Below are positions 60,633-64,000 of a stretch of 64,000 bases of DNA, piece by piece. Position numbers and translations under genes: made by a program. The notes under the pieces were generated by a model that was not told where the DNA came from, did no database searches, and saw nothing but the letters and a program-made list of their open reading frames with translations. The stretch's first letter is position 1; each line of letters opens with the position of its first letter. This DNA is from Streptomyces sp. MUM 178J. Its GTDB lineage: Bacteria > Actinomycetota > Actinomycetes > Streptomycetales > Streptomycetaceae. The stretch is from assembly GCF_022414575.1 (NCBI RefSeq), contig NZ_JADWYQ010000022.1:1-64000 (forward strand). The letters are read 5' to 3'.

Positions 60633-60673
60633 CGAGGACTACCCGTGGCGCGAAGGCTGGACCCCTGCGCCGC

Positions 60674-61534
60674 TCACTCGCCCGGCCATTGCGGCGCGCG
60701 CTTCTCGTTGAACGCCGCCACACCCTCCGCACGGTCCCCCGAGAACGCCGTCGCACGCCACGCCGCGTCCTCGACGTCGAGGCCGGCCCGCAGGTCCAGG
60801 CCGTGGCCCAGCCGCATGGCCCGCTTGGCCGCGCGCAGCCCCACCGGGGAGTTCACCGCGATCCGGGCGGCAAGCGCCAGCGCCTCGGCGCGCGCATCCT
60901 CCGCCAGGATGTCCACGAGGCCCAGCTCGCGCGCCTCCGCGGCGTCCACGCGCCGCGCCGTGAATACCAGCTCCGCCGCCCGTGCCGCCCCCACGCGCCG
61001 CGGCAGCAGCTGGGTGCCGCCGCCCCCGGGGATCACCCCGACCGACACTTCCGGCAGCCCCACCACGGAGGTCGCGTCCGCGACGATCACGTCGCAGGAC
61101 AGGGCCAGCTCGAAGCCGCCGCCCAGGGCGAAGCCGTGCACCGCGGCCACCGAGGGCATCGGCAGCTCCAGTACACCCGTGTACGCGGCGCGTGCGGTCG
61201 GCCGCTGCCGCACCAGCTCCGCGTCGGTGAAGGAGTTGCGCTCCTTCAGATCCGCCCCCACGCAGAACGCGCGGTCATGCGTGGAGGTCAGCACCGTCAC
61301 CCGTACGTCCCGGTCCGCGCCCAGCGCCTCGCACGCGGCCGCGATCGACCGCGCCATCTCAGTGGAGACCGCGTTCATCGCCTTCGGACGGTCGAGCACC
61401 AGTTCGGCGACCCGGCCCTGCTCATGCCTGCGGACGGCGACGAACTCGCCGAAACGCACTTCGGACGCGGACGTGGATGTGGCCCCGGGCCCGGACCCGG
61501 ACGTGGATGTGGACCCGGACGTGGATGTGGACAT
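60674..61534 (-). CDS. Enoyl-CoA hydratase/isomerase
   Basis: Encodes 286 residues from an ATG at 61534 that has GGGAGGG upstream. The crotonase core shows CVGADLKERNSF, AAVHGFALGGGFELALSCDVIVA with the oxyanion Gly, and GLPEVSVGVIPGGGGTQLLPR with the Glu. The two catalytic acids of hydratases appear present. The first 25 residues are a Ser/Thr/Gly repeat (MSTSTSGSTSTSGS) encoded by tandem GACGTGGATGTG-type DNA; family proteins normally begin near VRFGEFVAV at residue 26. Confidence 0.9.
   Translation of the reverse strand: MSTSTSGSTSTSGSGPGATSTSASEVRFGEFVAVRRHEQGRVAELVLDRPKAMNAVSTEMARSIAAACEALGADRDVRVTVLTSTHDRAFCVGADLKERNSFTDAELVRQRPTARAAYTGVLELPMPSVAAVHGFALGGGFELALSCDVIVADATSVVGLPEVSVGVIPGGGGTQLLPRRVGAARAAELVFTARRVDAAEARELGLVDILAEDARAEALALAARIAVNSPVGLRAAKRAMRLGHGLDLRAGLDVEDAAWRATAFSGDRAEGVAAFNEKRAPQWPGE
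61461..61534. repeat. Coding tandem repeat at 5' end of hydratase gene
   Basis: Plus-strand units GACGTGGATGTG and GACCCGGACGTGGATGTG repeat through the first 25 codons and encode Ser-Thr-Ser-Gly. The repeat is in multiples of three, so it can change length without a frameshift. Confidence 0.75.
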
Positions 61535-61596
61535 GCGCGCACCCTCCCAGAGACGATCGCAGGTTAACGACCGTTATCACAGCGGTACGGGCGATC

Positions 61597-62763
61597 CTAG
61601 ACCTCTCGCCGCGCCAGCAGCCACGGCTCCACCACGCCCAGCCCGCGCACCGGCCGCTGCCACATCGGCTGAAGCTGGAAGCGGTACTTCGCCAGGGCGG
61701 CCGGGTCCTCGTCGGCCTCCGCCTTGGGCGCGTCCCCGTTCCGTACGATCTCCTCCGCGAACGCCCCGTCCACCAGCACCGCGTCCCTGGGCGCTATCGA
61801 GGTGAGCCGGCTGGCCAGGTTGACGGTCGTGCCGAAGACATCGCCCATCCGTGTGGTCACGGTCCCGAACGCGATGCCCACCCGCAGCGCCGGCATCGCC
61901 TCGTCGTCGGCCATCGTCTCGATCAGCCGGAGCGCGATCTCCCCGGCCGTGCCCGCGTCGTCCGCGGCGTACAGCACCTCGTCGCCGAGGGTCTTGATCA
62001 GCCGTCCGCCGTGCGCGGCGACCAGATCGGCGGAGGTGGTCTCGAAGGCCTCGACCAGCTCGCCGAGTTCTTCCTCCTCCATCCGCCGGGTCAGCCGGGT
62101 GAAGCCGACGAGGTCCGCGAAGCCGACCGCCAGCCTGCGGTCCACCATCTCCTCGTCGTCGGCGGCCTGCACGACCCGTCCTGTGGCCGCGGCGAGCTGC
62201 CGCCGCCACACGTACACCAGGAACTCCTCAAGTTCCGGCAGCAGCAGCTCGACCAGCGGATAGGTGACCTCGGTGCGGGTCATTCCGGGCTCGGGGGGCT
62301 CGGTGAGGCCCTCCAGGAAGGAGTCGATCTGCCATTCGGCGAGCCGGGCGGTGGTCTGCCCGGTCGAACGGGCCACCTGCACCGCCATGGGCTCGCTGAG
62401 CAGCCCGGCCTCGACCAGGCCCGCGAGCCGCCGCAGCGCCAGCACATCCGCCTCGGTGAGCGCCTTGGCCTGCCCGATGTCGGCGAAGCCCATGGCCCGC
62501 CAGAAGCGGGAAGCCAGGTCCATCGACACCCCGGCCGTACGGGCCGCCTGGAAGGCGGTGTAACGGCGCTCCGCCCCGAGGATGAGCTGTTCGAGGCGGA
62601 TGGCCAGCGGGTCGTCGGTCGGCTCCGCGGTGTGGTCCACCTCGTGGTGCGGCGTCGGATGCACGGACGACGCCCCCGAAGAAGCCGCGGAGGCCTCGGA
62701 GCCCGACGAGGAGCCCGACGGCGGCTGCGCACCCGCGCCGGAAGTGGTGTCGTCGACGGTCAC
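61597..62763 (-). CDS. cya: Class III adenylate cyclase
   Basis: Encodes 388 residues from a GTG. An N-terminal Ser/Gly-rich segment (about 1-50) is followed by a helical domain with an HTH-like part (GLVEAGLLSEPMAVQVARSTGQT). The cyclase domain begins VGFADLVGFTRLTRRMEEEE with the first metal Asp near residue 215. It continues GRLIKTLGDEVLYAADD with the second and VRVGIAFGTVTTRMGDVFGTTVNLASRL. Residues fit ATP use. No membrane segment is present. In S. coelicolor the single cyclase gene in this position controls germination and pH-linked development. Confidence 0.92.
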   Translation of the reverse strand: MTVDDTTSGAGAQPPSGSSSGSEASAASSGASSVHPTPHHEVDHTAEPTDDPLAIRLEQLILGAERRYTAFQAARTAGVSMDLASRFWRAMGFADIGQAKALTEADVLALRRLAGLVEAGLLSEPMAVQVARSTGQTTARLAEWQIDSFLEGLTEPPEPGMTRTEVTYPLVELLLPELEEFLVYVWRRQLAAATGRVVQAADDEEMVDRRLAVGFADLVGFTRLTRRMEEEELGELVEAFETTSADLVAAHGGRLIKTLGDEVLYAADDAGTAGEIALRLIETMADDEAMPALRVGIAFGTVTTRMGDVFGTTVNLASRLTSIAPRDAVLVDGAFAEEIVRNGDAPKAEADEDPAALAKYRFQLQPMWQRPVRGLGVVEPWLLARREV

Positions 62764-62935
62764 CAGCCGCCTCCTGCCCGTTCCCTGCGCACTGCCCTGC
62801 CGATCTGTCGCTCGATCGCCTCAACGATACGTCAGGTGTGCCGTAGCTCACGTCCCGGAGGACGGGCCGAGCGCCGGCTCACCGGCCCCTGAGGCCCGGA
62901 CCCGAACCTCGCGGACCCGCTCAGGCCCCGGCCCG

Positions 62936-63016
62936 GGCCTCGCAGACCGGTTCAGGCCCCCCGGGCCTCGCAGGCCGGCTCGGGCCGCGCGGGGGCCTCG
63001 CAGACCGGTTCATGCC
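62936..63016. repeat. Intergenic tandem repeats before cya
   Basis: Three related units of GGCCTCGCAGACCGGTTCAG type lie at about 62937, 62964 and 62994 between cya and birA. The middle copy is more diverged. No other feature is recognised in this gap. Confidence 0.6.
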
Positions 63017-63030
63017 AGGTTCAGCCCGGA

Positions 63031-63939
63031 TCAGGACCCGGCCGGCCGCAGATGCACGATGTCGCCGGCCCCGACGGCATGCCGCTCCCCGCCGTCCTCG
63101 GCCACCACCAGACGCCCCTCGCCGTCCACAGCCACCGCCTCTCCGGTCAGACTGCGCCCGCCGGGCAGCTCCGCGCGCACCGCGCGCCCGAGGGTCGCGC
63201 AGCCCGCCGCATATGCCTCCTGGAGGCCGGAACCCGCCGGATCTCCGCCCAGCGAGCGCCACCGGCGGTACCACTGCTCCAGGGAGCGCAGGATCGCGCG
63301 CAGCAGCGGGTCGCGGTCGGTGGAGACCGCATTCGCCAGGGCGAGGGAGCCCGCCTCGGGAACGGGCAGCTCATCGGGCCGCAGCGTGACATTGAGCCCG
63401 ATGCCGACGACGACTGCGTCCTCGGTGACCCGCTCCGCGAGGATGCCGCCGGCCTTCCGCTCCTCCGTGCCGTTCGCCCCCTTCACCATGACCAGCAGGT
63501 CGTTAGGCCATTTGAGGGACATGTCGACGCCTGCCGCCCTGGCCAGGGCACTGGCCGTCGCCACTCCGGCCAGAAGCGGCAGCCAGGCCCAGTGGCGCAC
63601 GGGCACGCCGTCGCCGGGCCGCAGCAGCACGGAGAAGAACAACCCGGAGCGGGCGGGGGCCGTCCAGGTGCGGTCCAGCCGGCCGCGCCCGGCCGTCTGC
63701 TCCTCCGCGACGAGCACCGCGCCCTCGGGGAGAGCGGCGGCGCGCCCGCCGAGGTCGGTGTTGGTGGAGCCGGTGGAGGGCACCACGTCGAGCGAGGTCC
63801 ACAGCCCGCCCTCGATCAGCAGGGCTCGGCGCAGCGCGGTGACGTTCAGCGGGGGCCGGTCCAGATCGGACCAGCGGCTGCCGGATGCGGTACCCGGCTC
63901 ATGGTCAGGGGTGTGCTCAGGCGCATTGTCTGGCGTCAT
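63031..63939 (-). CDS. birA: Biotin-protein ligase
   Basis: Encodes 302 residues with no N-terminal DNA-binding domain, so it is a monofunctional ligase. STGSTNTDLGGRA starts the catalytic domain; the biotinyl-AMP loop is EEQTAGRGRLDRTWTAP near residue 85. KWPNDLLV and GGILAERVTED hold the conserved Lys and active-site strands. A small C-terminal SH3-like domain ends the protein. It attaches biotin to acyl-CoA carboxylase subunits. The gene start is 61 bases from the window edge. Confidence 0.95.
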   Translation of the reverse strand: MTPDNAPEHTPDHEPGTASGSRWSDLDRPPLNVTALRRALLIEGGLWTSLDVVPSTGSTNTDLGGRAAALPEGAVLVAEEQTAGRGRLDRTWTAPARSGLFFSVLLRPGDGVPVRHWAWLPLLAGVATASALARAAGVDMSLKWPNDLLVMVKGANGTEERKAGGILAERVTEDAVVVGIGLNVTLRPDELPVPEAGSLALANAVSTDRDPLLRAILRSLEQWYRRWRSLGGDPAGSGLQEAYAAGCATLGRAVRAELPGGRSLTGEAVAVDGEGRLVVAEDGGERHAVGAGDIVHLRPAGS

Positions 63940-64000
63940 GCAAGCCAGGTTAGGTGTGGTAAACGCCGCACTGCCGAACGGTATCCACGCCGATACGCTA

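Overview
The window is high-GC actinobacterial DNA and is best read as a Streptomyces chromosome. It has very high third-position GC and frequent GTG/TTG starts. Marker genes include mycothiol S-conjugate amidase (mca), DUF4307, hutH next to a GGDEF gene, an adenylate cyclase and birA. From memory, the gene order from about 37 to 64 kb resembles the conserved core of S. coelicolor around SCO4926-SCO4968.

Layout. 1-4.1 kb: end of an integrative element with two lower-GC small genes, an HNH endonuclease, a tRNA-like gene and a large serine recombinase split by two single-base frameshifts. 4.1-11.1 kb: ordinary accessory genes (DUF255 thioredoxin-fold protein, HTH regulator divergent from a DUF4097 gene, alpha/beta hydrolase, GT1 glycosyltransferase, Uma2 protein). 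11.2-17.5 kb: a complete-looking cypemycin-type linaridin RiPP operon on the minus strand. Its order from the promoter is precursor, CypH-like, CypL-like, CypD-like decarboxylase, CypM-like methyltransferase, ABC ATPase, membrane protein. 17.5-21 kb: a truncated necrosis-inducing (NLP/NPP1-like) protein gene and a LuxR-family P-loop regulator. 21.1-31.4 kb: a second RiPP locus on the plus strand. It encodes a YcaO cyclodehydratase, two E1-like/leader-binding proteins (one fused to a SagB-type dehydrogenase), a second nitroreductase, an M50 protease with a PqqD-like N-terminus, a split LanB dehydratase pair and four different short precursor peptides. 31.4-64 kb: chromosomal core on both strands: SulP transporter, MerR regulator, NB-ARC/TPR protein, mca, greA, DrrAB-like exporter, ilvA, MarR regulator, sigma-like protein, metB, msrA, hydrolase and HNH genes, alcohol dehydrogenase, XRE regulator, L,D-transpeptidase, sortase substrate, hutH, GGDEF protein, enoyl-CoA hydratase, adenylate cyclase and birA.

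How they work together. In the linaridin operon the 68-residue precursor carries a core that, from memory, differs from cypemycin by one residue. The decarboxylase would act on the C-terminal Cys, the methyltransferase on the N-terminal Ala, and the ABC pair would export the product. In the second locus, YcaO plus E1-like proteins would cyclise Cys (and perhaps Ser/Thr) to azolines, the SagB protein would oxidise them, and the split LanB pair would make dehydroalanines. The expected product is goadsporin-like or thiopeptide-like. Four precursors, one without cysteine, make this the most interesting part of the window. Short GC-rich tandem repeats sit in many intergenic gaps of the core half.
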